Translations under genes and position numbers: made by a program
Shown: one piece after another, positions 8,713 through 18,624 of the stretch
How positions within the stretch are numbered: position 1 is the first letter of the stretch
Layout of the letters: each line of letters begins with the position of its first letter
Assembly: GCA_009830035.1 (NCBI GenBank)
Contig: SZZY01000002.1
Span: 248,001 to 312,000 of the forward strand
Length of the DNA stretch: 64,000 nt
Direction of reading: 5' to 3'
DNA from: Pantoea sp. Eser
GTDB lineage: Bacteria; Pseudomonadota; Gammaproteobacteria; Enterobacterales; Enterobacteriaceae
The notes under the pieces: model-generated
Database searches by the model: none
What the model was told of the DNA's origin: nothing
What the model saw: the letters and a program-made list of their open reading frames with translations, nothing else

Positions 8713-10718
8713 AACACCAATCCCCATACCAGCCGCGTATTGGCGACCGTTGCTGTCTACCGCCACTTTTACGGAGTACTGCGCTGAAGCTGAAAGTGAT
8801 CGGCTGGTGGTGAACCTGCCGGACGGCACCGCGCAGACCCGCACAATTGGCAGCATAAGCGCCGATAAGAAAACGGTCAGCGTTAACACCGCCTTTCGCA
8901 TGACACCAGTGGCGGGCGCGGTATGGGCTATGGACAGAGATAACCTGGCAATCCAGTATTTCCGTATCACCTCAGTAGCCGGGAACGATGACGGCACATT
9001 TACCATCACCGGCGTACAGCACGACCCGAATAAATACCGCTACATTGATGATGGTGTGCGCATTGAACCAGCCCCGAGATGGCAATTGCTGGCGCAAACA
9101 ACCAGAACCGCGCTGATATCCTGACCGTTAAACAGACCATCGCCACTAACGACCAAGCGTATGCGCAGAAGTTTGAGCAGGTGCAGGCGGCAGTGGGTGA
9201 CAACGTTGCTGCGATACAGCAGACGTCGACGGCGCTGGCTGACACCAACGGATCACTAGCTGTGTAATCCACCGGGCGGTCGAGGGTGATGCGAAGGCCA
9301 TTGACCGAGCTGATGCGGCCACCGTTCGGCTTACCGCTGCGGAACGGGTCCGCCACGCCGATAATCTCAGCAGGGATGGGAATATAGCCGTCCAGTCCGA
9401 CGCCGAATGAAACGGTCCCGTCCTTGGCGTTGGAGAGAATGGTCCATCGCCCGCGCCCCGGTGCGCCTCGCTCTGTGACGTGCAGCCGATGGCCGTCAGG
9501 CTCATTTCCCGCACATCATAGCGCTGCACCAGGGTCTGAGTCGTAGACGCCCTCAACAGTGTCAGAGTAGTGGTTAATCGGATCGGACCAACTCACCTGA
9601 CAGGATGAATAGCGGTTTTTATAGCTGCCTCCTGCATAGGTGAACAGGCCGTCAATAACGTTCGCCGCATGTTATACGAAATCAACATCAACGTTGCCGT
9701 CAGAATCAACCTGCGGTACGTCTGCATTCACGAAAATCTGGCTGTTACCCCAGAACGTAATGCCACGGAATATTGCTGCAATATCCTTCAGCACGGTATA
9801 AGGATACTGCTGGCTCCGGATAAAGACGTTGCAGGTGAAGCGCGGCTCCGTGCCGCCTGCGCCGTCTGATCGCAGTATTGTAAAATGCTGTAAAGCTCCC
9901 ACTTGTCGATCATGGTGGCATCAACGCGCGTGCCCATGCCGAAGATTTTATCCAGCACCAGGTCATAGAAAATCTAGGCCGGGTTGTCTGTATAGGCGTA
10001 TTTGAAATCACCCTGCCACGTGCCGGCATAGGTGCGCGACACCGGGTCATAGGTCGTCGGCACGCGGACCAGCCGCCCTTTTGGCTTGCAGGTTACCTTT
10101 GGAGCCTGCCCGCTGAACTGGCTGGCATCAACCTCGATATACAGTAGGGCGGTGTTTGGATAGCGCAGCTTACTTTCGATGACCTCTGCAAAAGAGAAAA
10201 TTTTGAAGGCATTAATGAGCTTTGAAGATGTTGATTCAGCGGTGATGCGACGCACCCTGCTTGACCAGCAAGATGTCGCTTTGGGTAAGTCGATGCGGTG
10301 ATCGCGTTGATATTCAGAGGTGGTTTTGCCATTGAAGCTGCCGTCAACCACCGTGACCCATGATCCGCCGTCCGTTGAGATGTCCATCGCATACTGCGTA
10401 ACGGTACCGACCATGTCGCCGTTATCTTTGTATTGATATTGCACCGGCAGGCTAAGCTTAATGCGTACGGCATCCAGAGTCAGGTTGGTGAACTGGCGCG
10501 TCCAAGCAACCGACTGTGTAACCACGACGCCAACGGACAGCTCATTATCAACTTCCGGCATGCCCTGAATATAGGTCTGGTCCTGCGCGCCTTTGCGCCA
10601 GTCCCAGATTACTCCGGTGAAATTGTAGGTACCGTCTTCGTTCACCAACCGCGTATCGTTCAGGTAAAGCTGCTGCGCAGTCAAATCGCCCTGAATCTCA
10701 CCCTCAGAGATAGCCAGC
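8712..10718 (-). pseudogene. Tail tip/host-specificity protein J, many breaks plus internal inversion
   Basis: Text typical of lambda/HK97-type J appears along the region: ISEGEIQGDLTAQQLYLNDT and YNFTGVIWDWRKGAQ (10.6-10.7 kb), CNVFIRSQQYPYTVLKDIAA, GNSQIFVNADVPQ (9.7-9.9 kb), HYSDTVEGVYD, LTAIGCTSQSEAHR, GLRITLDRPVDYTASD (9.3-9.6 kb) and YSVKVAVDSNGRQYAAGMG (8.7-8.8 kb). At least five frameshifts or stops and a large N-terminal loss are evident: the first residues are joined to the tape-measure gene. The segment 8798-9254 is inverted, so VVNLPDGTAQTRTI, FRITSVAGNDDGTFTI and DILTVKQTIATNDQAYAQ read on the plus strand. J recognises the host receptor. Confidence 0.85.
8795..9257. repeat. Inverted segment within gene J bounded by 7-bp inverted repeats
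   Basis: AGTGATC at 8795-8801 and its reverse complement GATCACT at 9251-9257 bound the segment. Flipping the DNA between them rebuilds continuous minus-strand J text: DYTASD joins RLVVNLPDG on one side and DTNGSL joins SASAQYSVKV on the other. The inversion is therefore exact to within the repeat. Confidence 0.85.
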
Positions 10719-10721
10719 ATT

Positions 10722-12006
10722 TTAGTTTGGCGATAGATAGCAGATCGCCTGCCTGCGCGGCGGCGATGGTCTGCTTTGCCGTCTCCGCCTGCTGAAGCGC
10801 ATTTTTCCGCACTGCGGCTTCGTTCGCCGCCCAGCCCGAGATGTTTTCCCTCAGCCCTGCGGTGAGCTTTGTGGACAGTACGGGAATGAGCGTATAAAGC
10901 GCGACAGAGGCTACGGCATTAAAGTTATCGGAAAGCGTATTGATGCCTTCAGAAATTGCCTGGATGCCGGAACGCAGAGGACCGCTTCCCGACTGGCCCA
11001 CTTTGATGATCAGCCCTTCAAAGGCGCTGGTGATTACCATCAGGTCGCCGTTCAGGTTGTTCACCCTTACCGCTGCCTGTTCATGTGCCGTCTGCGTGCC
11101 AGTGAGGGATTTGGTCAACTCATCAATTTTGCCGCGATTGCCCGTCAGGATCGACGCAGCGTTGATGTTCTCCACCCCAAACAGTTTAACGGCCTGCGCA
11201 GTTGACAGGTTTTTGCCGGCCAGGTTTTCCAGCGCCTTACTGAGCCCTACAACGGACGGCTTGAGTGTTTTATCTGTGCCTTTTTCAAGGCTGAGGATGA
11301 TGTTGCGCAGCGCTGTGCCCGCTTCACCCTCTTTGATTTCACGCGATGCCAGCACCTGGATGGCAGCATTCAGCGTTTCAAATCCGATACCGGCCTGTGC
11401 GGCGGCCAGACCACCATTTTTAATCGCGGCGGCGGTGTCGTTAATTTCGGATGCGCCAAATTTTGCACCGGCTGCCAGGACGTCAATATACCGGTCGGCC
11501 TGCTCAGCACCGGCACCGAACTGATTCAGTGACAGCGCCAGCGTTCTGGTGGCATCCGGCAGCGTGCTGCCGCGCGCCTGAGCCAGCAGTAGTGCGCTGT
11601 TGGTCGCCTTTTGCAGCCCGTCAGCCGTATCAAGCAGCTTAGGCTTGGCTGACGCCATCAGTTTCAGCGCCTCAACAGCCTGGCGTATTCGGTAGTGCCA
11701 TCTGCTGCGCTGCTGCATCCAGATCACGCAGCTTATTGCCGGTTGCGCCGGTAATGGATGACAGGTCAGACAGTGCCTGAGAGTACTGGCGCGACGTCTG
11801 GATAATGGTACCGAGTGACAGCCCTACGCCAGCCAGCCCGGCCAGTCCGCGACCGTAAGCCTCTTCCGTTTTTTTGCATCGTCCTGCGCCTGTTTGTTGA
11901 ACTGGCGGGACTGCTTACCGGCATCGCCATACGCACTGACGATCTGGCTTTTAAAATTTGCGGCGTTGAGGTGTAACCCTACCGCCAGCGATGCTACGTC
12001 AGACAT
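10722..12006 (-). pseudogene. Tape measure protein (TP901 type), frameshifted and 3' deleted
   Basis: Begins MSDVASLAVGLHLNAANFKS (ATG at 12006, overlapping the preceding stop as TAATG), continues through frame changes near 11850 and 11690 into LMASAKPKLLDTADGLQKAT, FGASEINDTAAAIKNGGLAA and EGEAGTALRNIILSLEKGTD, the TP901 core of tail tape-measure proteins. The gene ends in a join to J near 10720 (DLLSIAKLK). Full HK97-like tape measures exceed 1,000 residues; about 430 remain. Minor tail genes that should lie between tape measure and J are also missing, so one deletion removed several kilobases. Confidence 0.85.
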
Positions 12007-12257
12007 TACATTAACGCCCTCATTACGGCGTCACACTGCTGATCCACGCTGTGCGTGGCCGTGCTCTGCCTGGTGTCGTGTGGGGATTGCACGGATTGCG
12101 GTTCGGAGCGGGTCAGGATGTCCTGCTGAAGAAAGTAAACTCGCCAGTGGTTTAGCGTGTCAAAGGGGAATGCGGCTATAACTGACGGATCAGGTTCGCC
12201 CCACCTGTCCGCCAGCTAGAAAATCAGCTGCAGCCACGGCGAGCCGGTCAGTTTTTT
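12006..12257 (-). pseudogene. -1 frame extension of the tail assembly chaperone (gpT/gp13-like)
   Basis: After a -1 slip at the slippery heptamer the frame reads LTGSPWLQLIF-stop-LADRWGEPDPSVIAAF and FDTLNHWRVYFLQQDIL to a TAA that overlaps the tape-measure ATG. This is the T domain of the G-T tail chaperone fusion. One TAG interrupts it about 12 codons after the slip site, in place of a sense codon, so no functional fusion can be made. Confidence 0.75.
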
Positions 12258-12258
12258 T
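12248..12258 (-). promoter_or_regulatory. Programmed -1 ribosomal frameshift site A AAA AAC
   Basis: Minus-strand codons GCC GAA AAA AAC TGA contain the canonical X XXY YYZ heptamer A AAA AAC in the zero frame (plus-strand 12251-12257), directly before the zero-frame stop. The -1 frame opens onto the conserved tail-chaperone extension. In lambdoid phages this slip sets the ratio of G to G-T. Confidence 0.8.
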
Positions 12259-12626
12259 CGGCGGCTTCCAGCTTACCGATGGCATGCGTTTTGACGCACT
12301 CAATCGCGGCCATCAGCGTAGGGTTATCGTGAGCCTCCAGCAGCTCTGCAGCGGTCGGAAGCAGTTCAGCCTTGATAGGTGAGCCGTCAGGATTCACCAG
12401 ACTGTCGAGCACCAGTTGCACGCTCATTTCAGAGATTGCACGGACATTGCCGGTCGCCTGCGCTGCATCCAGCTCTTCTTCGTAGCGGATCAGCTCACCG
12501 GCAGTGCGGCGGCGGATGTATACCTGAGCGCCCAAAAGCTCTGTTTTAATAGCAGTGGATTTAGGCTGCAGCAGAACCGACTTTAAATTGGTCGCTTTGA
12601 TCCCGTAAGGTGGTAAAAGCGGCCAT
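12248..12626 (-). pseudogene. Tail assembly chaperone (gpG/gp12-like), N-terminal frameshift
   Basis: The body KSVLLQPKSTAIKTELLGAQ, VYIRRRTAGELIRYEEELDA, LLEAHDNPTLMAAIECVKTH and end LEAAEKN-stop is the upstream tail chaperone of lambdoid siphophages. The likely start, ATG at 12626 (MAAFTTLRDQSDQFK), is one base out of frame with the body near 12590, so the gene is broken. It ends at a preserved programmed -1 slippery site. The chaperone coats the tape measure during tail assembly. Confidence 0.75.
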
Positions 12627-12648
12627 TCAGGCGGCGTGGCTGTGTAAA

Positions 12649-13091
12649 TCAGGAGCCTGCGACAACGCCCCATTCAATGTTGTTCTGCTTACCCTGGACA
12701 GTAATCTGGATCACCTCGCTGGCTGGCGCAGTGATTTCATTCATCTGCCAGCCCGACAGCGCCAGCACCATGTTGGCGGTGCGGCCGTTCGGGAGCTCAA
12801 CGTAATACTGCACTCTGCGCGGCATTCAGGAAAGCGGCAAAAGCGGTGTTAGACGGATCGTCGATAAAGCCCAGCGATTTCTCCGGGCCTTCCGGCAGGT
12901 CTGAAATGAACTGTTTGCTTTTATCAATCAGCGTGGTGCAGTCCACGAAGCTGCCAGTCTGGCCGGTAGCACCGAGCGCCTTACAGTTAATCAGCGGCTT
13001 CATCGCTGAGACCGCGGCACCTGATGGCCCCCATTTCACTACGGTTCCTGCAGGCAGCATCGCGTATTCTGGCTAAGTTTTATCAGCCATG
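12649..13091 (-). pseudogene. Major tail tube protein, amber at codon 6 and a frameshift
   Basis: ATG at 13091 gives MADKT then TAG then PEYAMLPAGTVVKWGPSG, GATGQTGSFVDCTTLIDK and PEGPEKSLGFIDDPSN; after a frame change near 12800 it ends VQYYVELPNGRTANMVLALS and VIQITVQGKQNNIEWG. This is the tube-forming subunit of HK97/lambda-like tails, ~150 residues. It lies between the gp10-like gene and the tail chaperone genes as expected. Confidence 0.8.
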
Positions 13092-13123
13092 ACTTTCTCT
13101 CTCTTTGAAGTTGGTAGCGGCTG

Positions 13124-13525
13124 CTACCCGTTGTTTTGAATGCGGTCGCGTATTTCTACCGCGAGGATTCGAAGAACGCGGGATTTGTTGTAATCCAGCG
13201 CCGAGCGAATAAAGGGATCGGGAACCTGCTTGACCGTGCCGAACTCCTCAGCAAGCGCCTTGATGCAATGCTGCTTACTGGGCCCGATGCGAAGCACAAC
13301 CACTGCATTACCTCTCGTACGGGTTGTTGAACGGATCTTGATTGAATCACGCATATGCGGGCCTTTCGCTGACTCGTCATAGCCTGCATGCTCTTTCATA
13401 TCCTGCTCAACGATTTCAAGCGCAGCCCGGCCAGCCTCGCGCAGAACCTTTGTTCCGGCCTTTTCACCCAGGGCAATAAGCTGCCGTTCGAGCTCGGCAA
13501 GTCCGCTGACCTGCATCGTGATCAT
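13124..13525 (-). CDS. HK97 gp10-family tail/neck protein
   Basis: Intact 133-residue protein: MQVSGLAELERQLIALGEKA, AALEIVEQDMKEHAGYDESA and FGTVKQVPDPFIRSALD match the HK97 gp10-like family (tail completion or neck). The start may be MITMQV (13525) or MQV (13516). The ATG overlaps the end of the upstream gene, showing translational coupling in the late operon. It is one of several small connector genes that escaped mutation, probably only because they are small targets. Confidence 0.85.
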   Translation of the reverse strand: MITMQVSGLAELERQLIALGEKAGTKVLREAGRAALEIVEQDMKEHAGYDESAKGPHMRDSIKIRSTTRTRGNAVVVLRIGPSKQHCIKALAEEFGTVKQVPDPFIRSALDYNKSRVLRILAVEIRDRIQNNG

Positions 13526-13899
13526 GCTGTGACCTCCGGACAGTAAAAAATGTAGTCCCGCGCCCGGCGATACTTCCCGCCGTCATCCGCATCAAAACTT
13601 TCGGATAAACCTCCTCGCTCAACATACTGAACGGGGTAGCCACCAACCGAGCCATGAGCAATATCCCGCCAGAGCGCCCATAAACGGTTATTCCTTTCCT
13701 CATTGTTCCGGTATGCGGATGGGATAAAACTGACCTGAAAGCGTGCGGCAATCAGCCGCGTGCGGATTGTCCCGCACTCAAGATTCGGATCGCTGACCAG
13801 CTGCAGTGTGACGAAATCCGCTTCAGTCTGTGGCCCTATCATCGGATAAACATTAATGCCCAGAAGATTTTCAATTTCGCTTTTCAGTTCACTGAACAT
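13522..13899 (-). CDS. Tail completion/terminator protein (DUF3168-like)
   Basis: Intact 125-residue protein beginning MFSELKSEIENLLGINVYPM with TEADFVTLQLVSDP and ARDYIFYCPEVTA at the end. Size, position and pattern (FVTLQLVS; RARFQVSF-type strand AARFQVSFI) fit the tail-terminator family that caps the tail tube and joins it to the head. It overlaps its neighbours by 4 and 11 bp, so translation is coupled. Confidence 0.75.
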   Translation of the reverse strand: MFSELKSEIENLLGINVYPMIGPQTEADFVTLQLVSDPNLECGTIRTRLIAARFQVSFIPSAYRNNEERNNRLWALWRDIAHGSVGGYPVQYVERGGLSESFDADDGGKYRRARDYIFYCPEVTA

Positions 13900-14233
13900 G
13901 GCTGAAATCCTCTGTACACAGCACCTCTATGTTGCGACGGTCCCGCGTCGGCAGCGGTGCGGTTACGGTAAACACCCGGCCTTTGCCTCTGCCGGTCACC
14001 TCAACAATTCTTGTCGTTGTTGCCCTGATATCATCGCGGTAGCGCATGTAGATTTTGGTCGTGACAGATGATCGCTCAGCATTACCGCTGATAAAGTCAC
14101 GTCCGTTAACTGAACGGATATAAGCAGGCACATTTTCCGCAACTGCTTTCCACCCCACCGGCTGCCCGCAATCATCACGGTCGTCGCTTTTTACCTCAAT
14201 GCGCACACGGTGCCTTAATCGACCGGGTTCCAT
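13889..14233 (-). CDS. Head closure / head-tail adaptor protein (SPP1 gp16 type)
   Basis: Intact 114-residue protein: MEPGRLRHRVRIEVKSDDRD, GWKAVAENVPAYIRSVNGRD, FISGNAERSSVTTKIYMRYR. The opening GRLRHRVRI with a following WK...V.A.I...G.EF pattern is typical for phage head-tail adaptors that close the portal. Start is set by overlap with the stop of the gp6-like gene. Intact despite being in a dead prophage. Confidence 0.85.
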   Translation of the reverse strand: MEPGRLRHRVRIEVKSDDRDDCGQPVGWKAVAENVPAYIRSVNGRDFISGNAERSSVTTKIYMRYRDDIRATTTRIVEVTGRGKGRVFTVTAPLPTRDRRNIEVLCTEDFSHVQ

Positions 14234-14565
14234 CAGCTGCCCCTTTGAGGATCGACATCCTCTTTCCCGCGCCAGTTACGGTAAATTAACATCATCCGCT
14301 CAGCGGCGGCGTTTTCATAAAGCTGAACTTCGCCCTGTGCTGTGCGGTGTTCGAACATATCAGCGAACACCAGCAGAACCGCTCCCTTAATGGCGGCAGG
14401 AATATCTGTCGGCACCTTCCAGGACGGTTCATCGCACCAGCGTATGCAGTAATCAAATGCAGCCTGAGCATAAAGCGTGGTCAGCTCGTCACGGTCATCA
14501 CCCTCAAATTCGACCTGCTGCTTTAGCAGGTTTAAGCTCACCACCTGAAGAACATCAATCGCCAT
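14233..14565 (-). CDS. Head-tail connector, HK97 gp6-like
   Basis: Intact 110-residue protein nearly identical in pattern to HK97 gp6: MAIDVLQVVSLNLLKQQVEF, LYAQAAFDYCIRWCDEPSWK, VFADMFEHRTAQGEVQLYEN, RMMLIYRNWRGKED. Gp6 forms a 12-13-mer ring under the portal. It lies directly downstream of the capsid gene, as in HK97. Confidence 0.9.
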   Translation of the reverse strand: MAIDVLQVVSLNLLKQQVEFEGDDRDELTTLYAQAAFDYCIRWCDEPSWKVPTDIPAAIKGAVLLVFADMFEHRTAQGEVQLYENAAAERMMLIYRNWRGKEDVDPQRGS

Positions 14566-14599
14566 ATGTTAAAAGGGCGGGTTTCCCCGCTCCCCCTTA

Positions 14600-15760
14600 T
14601 CATGAGCCAGCAGCAAAGCTGCCTTTGATGATCGCTGTCGGGCGATAGTGCGCCAGCGCCAGACGCTCTTCACACAGGATGGTCAGCATGTTTTTCACGA
14701 AGTTATCGCGGTCCTCACGGCTGACCTCCACCGTTGCGTCCATGCGATCCCAGACCTGAGAGGCCATATCGAAGCCACCCACAGTGAAGGTGCCGGCTGC
14801 CTGCGCTTTGGTTGGTACAACCGGCAGGCCCCACATGATGTTGCTGGTAAACGCCTGCGGACCACCGAAGATATAACGGCCTTCGCCATCCTTCAGCAGA
14901 GCAATGTTGTGCCAGTCACGCGGGTTAAGCACGATGCCTGACGCGCTGAATTCAGACTCCGTTACCTGATAGATGGCGTGCGCGATAATGTCTGCGCGGG
15001 TGTCACCACTGGCATTCAGTGTGGTGTCATAGGCCGTTGCCACCTTGTTCAGGCCCTCAAGGTTATCGCCTGAGCCGTCGCCGTTCAGCAGCTGACCTTC
15101 TTCCTTCAGCGCCAGTCCGTACATTAGGCGGTTATTGACGTAGGACTGCAGCATCGGCGCATCGTCCATTACCTGACGGGAAGCCTGTACCCAGTGGGCG
15201 ATGGTTTTGACGTTCGCAGTCTGCTTGCTGAAGGTGATTTCAGACTCAGGCTTCAGCGCCTTCTCTGCCACGATATCGGCATTGTTGGTGAACACCTCTT
15301 CTTCGCGCACATACTCCAGTGAGTTACTGGAGATACGACCCTGCGCCAGTAGGCCACGAATGGTCAGACGACGCAGACCCGGCATGATGATGCCCGGCAC
15401 CTGCATAGGCTGGATCAGGCTTCCCGCCGAACCGGCGTCGCTGCCCAGCGATTTGTTAAAGGTTTTCTCATCAAAGCTGCCTTTGCTGCCGTTCTAGGAC
15501 TTCTGCAGCTCTTCAGCAGCACGCTCGGAGAAAGACTTTTTCTCGGCCGGATTCTCTGCACCGGATGCCAGCTTTTGCTCCAGATCGAAAAGGCGGGTGC
15601 CGGATTTCTGCAGCTCCTGATTGACCTTCGCCAGATCGTCCTGCAGCTGCTTAGACACTTTACCGGTGCTTTCGATCTCGGCTTTCTGCGCATCGAAAAA
15701 CTGGGTCATTTTGGTCTGTGACTCTTCGATGGCTTTCTGAATTTGTGCAAGTTCGGACAT
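14600..15760 (-). pseudogene. HK97-type major capsid protein with one amber codon
   Basis: One continuous frame interrupted by a single TAG at 15494-15496. The delta (scaffold-like) domain is MSELAQIQKAIEESQTKMTQ ... FSERAAEELQKS, then amber, then NGSKGSFDEKTFNKSLGSDA. The protease cleavage position FNK/SLGSD and the E-loop lysine within AEKALKPES that forms the HK97 isopeptide cross-link are conserved, as is DNFVKNMLTILCEERLALAH near the C-terminus. From memory HK97 has Trp at the amber position, so TGG to TAG is the probable change. The E-loop reads VREEEVFTN, one Glu longer than I recall for HK97. Without the stop: 386 codons. Confidence 0.92.
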
Positions 15761-15761
15761 G

Positions 15762-16439
15762 TTATTTACCTAAATGAGAGGTGAATGATTTAATGCTCTC
15801 AAGGAGAGCGCTGATTTGCGTTTTGTTCGCGTCATTCTCGGACTCGCTCCGAATTGCTGACTTAAACCGGGCTATAAACCTAACTGCCTGCGACTTGGTC
15901 AGGCCGACTGAATCCCTCAGCCAGCTCTCCACGTCAAGAATGGTTTCGATACCGTCGACACTTTTCATCGCTGCGACGCCTACCAGCTCGTTGGCCGGGA
16001 AGGTACAGACGCTGATTTCACGCAGTACCGGAATGTTTTTGAAGATGTGCCCGCTGGTCCCCATTGAGTAGTCGTCCTTATTGACCGAGAAGCCAACCGA
16101 CATGCCCTCTACGGTGCCGTGCTGCATCGCTGCACGAAGGTCAGTAGCCCCGCTGTGTCCAGGTGTCAGCTGACCGCGCACGTAAAGCCCTTTATCGTCC
16201 TCAGCAATGCTGTCCCACTTACCGACCGGCAGCTCCCACGTTTTGTGGTTAAATAACATCGCCACTTTGCGGGTCTGGCTGGTCAGAGCGGTTTTAAACG
16301 CCCCCGGCAGAATAATATCACCGTCTGAGTCAGTGTTGTTGAACACGGAGGCATACCCTTCAAAAATTCCCTGCTTGCCATCACCGGTGAATTTGATTTC
16401 GGTTTTATCGAACGACAGCGTTTTTACGATCTCAGGCAT
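15762..16439 (-). CDS. Prohead protease, HK97 gp4 family (U35)
   Basis: Apparently intact 225-residue serine protease from ATG 16439 (MPEIVKTLSFDKTEIKFTGD); a start at 16451 is also possible. The fold is recognisable from FEGYASVFNNTDSDGDIILP, the catalytic His in MLFNHKTWELPVGKW and the catalytic Ser in VEGMSVGFSV. It matures the capsid by removing the delta domain. It sits between portal and capsid genes. It would have no intact substrate here because the capsid gene is interrupted. Confidence 0.88.
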   Translation of the reverse strand: MPEIVKTLSFDKTEIKFTGDGKQGIFEGYASVFNNTDSDGDIILPGAFKTALTSQTRKVAMLFNHKTWELPVGKWDSIAEDDKGLYVRGQLTPGHSGATDLRAAMQHGTVEGMSVGFSVNKDDYSMGTSGHIFKNIPVLREISVCTFPANELVGVAAMKSVDGIETILDVESWLRDSVGLTKSQAVRFIARFKSAIRSESENDANKTQISALLESIKSFTSHLGK

Positions 16440-16456
16440 CACGGCCCCCATAAAAA

Positions 16457-17730
16457 TTAAGCCCCGTCATTGCGGGGCTCTTTGTTGGTTCCTAATTCGG
16501 TGATCGGCACGTACTGTGCCTGGCGCATCGCTACGTCACAGCCCGGCAGAGGCGGCAGGTTGTCAGTTCGCCGCATTTCATTAATTGTTCTGAGGCCCGC
16601 TTCGCCCATAGCCTTCATAAAGGCGGCACGGGACGCAGAATCGCCGCGCAGGAGGCCGTCAAGGTTATGCTCGGCGTGGTGGTACCGACCAACATCAGCC
16701 GGTGTTATCAGCCAGCGCTGGATGCTGTTCTCCCAGCGGGAGATGTAAGGCTGAAGAGTGTACTGCAGAAATCCGAGATTCTGCTGTTCGATACCGGTTC
16801 CCCAGCTGGTCGATTTCTCGACATCACCAACAAGATGAGGCAGAACGCCAAAGAATCGGGCCAGTTCACTGACCTGAAACTTTCTTGACGCCATCATTTC
16901 AGCATCCTGTTGCGTCACGCCGATAGCTGATGTTGAAAAGCCAGCTTCGAGGATCCAGAGTCGCTTTTTAACCGGCCCGCCTGCTATTTCTTTGAAGTTG
17001 TCTTCGACCTGTGAACGCTGCGCTTCGGTCAGACCTTTTCACCGGTTGACAGAATCTGAGGAGATTTGGCTCCGTTCGCGAAAAAATCACGCTGCTGATC
17101 TTCCATTGCCACCGCAACGCCCGCCGATTTACAGGCAAATCCAATAGGTGACAGGCCCGTGAGGCCGGTAAAGCCAAATCCCTTGAGGTGAAAAATTTCT
17201 TTCTGAGCGAAATCTGCATAGCTGCCGTCACGCTGATAGCGATAAACGAGACGTTTAACGTCCATACGTACTATCCATGTTGGCAGACTGCAGGGGCAGC
17301 AGGCTGATAACGTCGCCGGCACCGTTTCTCTCAACCAGCGCATAGGCATTACCGTAAAAGCAGAGCTGCATGGTCATGGCCTCTATGAACTCCTGAGCGG
17401 TCATGTACTGGTTAGGTGAGTATCGAAGCAGGCGTGCCAGCGGATTGCTCATTCCGACTTTTGAGCGGTTATCGTCAGCATCAGTTTCAAAAACATCGAG
17501 CGGCAGGCAGTCAGCGTTGAGATCATGCTGACACATCGCCACACGGTGGATATCTGTAAAATCCGCTCATCATTAACGGCAGAGTCGCCCAGATGACCGG
17601 ATGCGGAAACCGGGCCGGACTGTGATCCCTGTCCAGGCGTTACCAGCCTTCCGCCAACGAACCATGACTGCAGCTTTGCCCACAGCCCGTTGTTGGTCCG
17701 AAGGTCAATCGTGTATTTAGTTTCTTCCAT
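16457..17730 (-). pseudogene. Portal protein, HK97 family, at least three frameshifts
   Basis: The portal text is spread over four frames: TKYTIDLRTNNGLWAKLQSW and DERILQISTVWRCVSMISTL; PLDVFETDADDNRSKVGMSN and QEFIEAMTMQLCFYGNAYAL; FHLKGFGFTGLTGLSPIGFA; then TQQDAEMMASRKFQVSELAR, WGTGIEQQNLGFLQYTLQPY to a stop at 16457. The ATG at 17730 overlaps the terminase stop. Portal forms the dodecameric DNA gate at one capsid vertex. Total length fits a ~425-residue family member, so damage is by small indels. Confidence 0.88.
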
Positions 17731-18050
17731 CACATGCTCAGCGGTCTGAAAATAAAGTCCTCAAAGTCACCGCCCTGCTCAGTGACCTCCCTGTTAGCCG
17801 CGCCGACAGTCATGGTCATGGCGACCATGCCATCAATGCGGCCTGTTGCTTTGGATTTATCAAGCTTGCGGTTTCCTGCCGCGTCTTTGACCACAACGGC
17901 ATTCACCGCACACATGGTCAGTACCGGATGCATACCGTGCCTGACGCGACCGTTGAGCATCAGGGACTCAAGCGTGCCAACCGCTGGCCCCATATCCTTA
18001 AAGCCCTGACCGAACTCGACCAGCGGCAATGAAAGGCCAATGGCGTCGGC
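17730..18050 (-). pseudogene. Terminase large subunit, C-terminal scrap
   Basis: About 100 residues, PLVEFGQGFKDMGPAVGTLE, LMLNGRVRHGMHPVLTMCAV, GRIDGMVAMTMTVGAANREV, are the end of the nuclease domain of an HK97-like large terminase; the DGMVAM region is conserved. The ATPase domain and most of the nuclease are gone through a deletion whose left side is the small-terminase-like gene. Confidence 0.85.
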
Positions 18051-18298
18051 ATCTTTTCTGAACTGATCAAGTTGCGCTGCAGTTCCGGTATCTGCTTTCG
18101 CAAATCCTTTATCAGGCCTTCATTCCGCTCTTCGCCACGTATGCGCTCTTCTTTGCGTAAAGTCGCTTCTCCGTCGGGGTAATCAGTCAGGAGTTGGCGA
18201 ATAACTTTCTCAGTCTGCTTTACTTTCGCCTGGCTTTCTTCAGGCAGTGAGGCAATCAGCCCTTTGAACATCAGGATAGTCTGTTGGTCTTGCGTCAT
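18050..18298 (-). pseudogene. Terminase small subunit-like N-terminal fragment
   Basis: MTQDQQTILMFKGLIASLPE and KVIRQLLTDYPDGEATLRKE, followed by KDLRKQIPELQRNLI, then joined out of frame to the large terminase. By position between HNH gene and large terminase it should derive from the small subunit or the gene beside it; the text itself is not diagnostic. The remaining 80 codons cannot encode a complete protein. Confidence 0.5.
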
Positions 18299-18621
18299 TA
18301 CCTGCTCCAGTGAGATGCGGGATCGAGTGGATAGCCATTAGCATCACAGCCAATTACCGTTCCGCTCTTCTCCATCCTCTGCTTTGTTGAGTCGTGATGC
18401 GCTTTGCGCAGTGGCTGCCAGTTCTCTTTACTCCAGAACAGGTGCTGTGTTTTCGATATCACCAGAGTGTTGCCTGACTTCAGCGCGTCTTTGAGTTTGT
18501 GTGGTTCGATATGGTCAACAACCGTGGCCGCTGTGATTCTTCCCTGCTGTTCGCACATCGTGCATAGCGGGTGCTGCTGAAGGAAACGCAATCGGGCTTT
18601 GTCCCAGCGACTGCCATACAC
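18298..18621 (-). pseudogene. HNH endonuclease (terminase-associated), N-terminus lost
   Basis: The core WDKARLRFLQQHPLCTMCEQ, TVVDHIEPHK and FWSKENWQPLRKAHHDSTKQ holds the HNH motif (DHI, N, H). Cys pairs usual in this family are partly present (CTMC). Such enzymes lie beside terminase and assist packaging cleavage in HK97-like phages. The upstream side runs straight into glycosyltransferase text near 18625 with no start signal, so the first part was probably deleted; the enzyme core of 107 codons is otherwise open. Confidence 0.7.
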
Positions 18622-18624
18622 TCG

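Noticed and set aside
8750..9124. Plus-strand 124-residue frame that looks like an independent phage gene
   Set aside because: Its text is continuous with gene J once the 8795-9257 segment is flipped, so it is part of J, not a separate gene.
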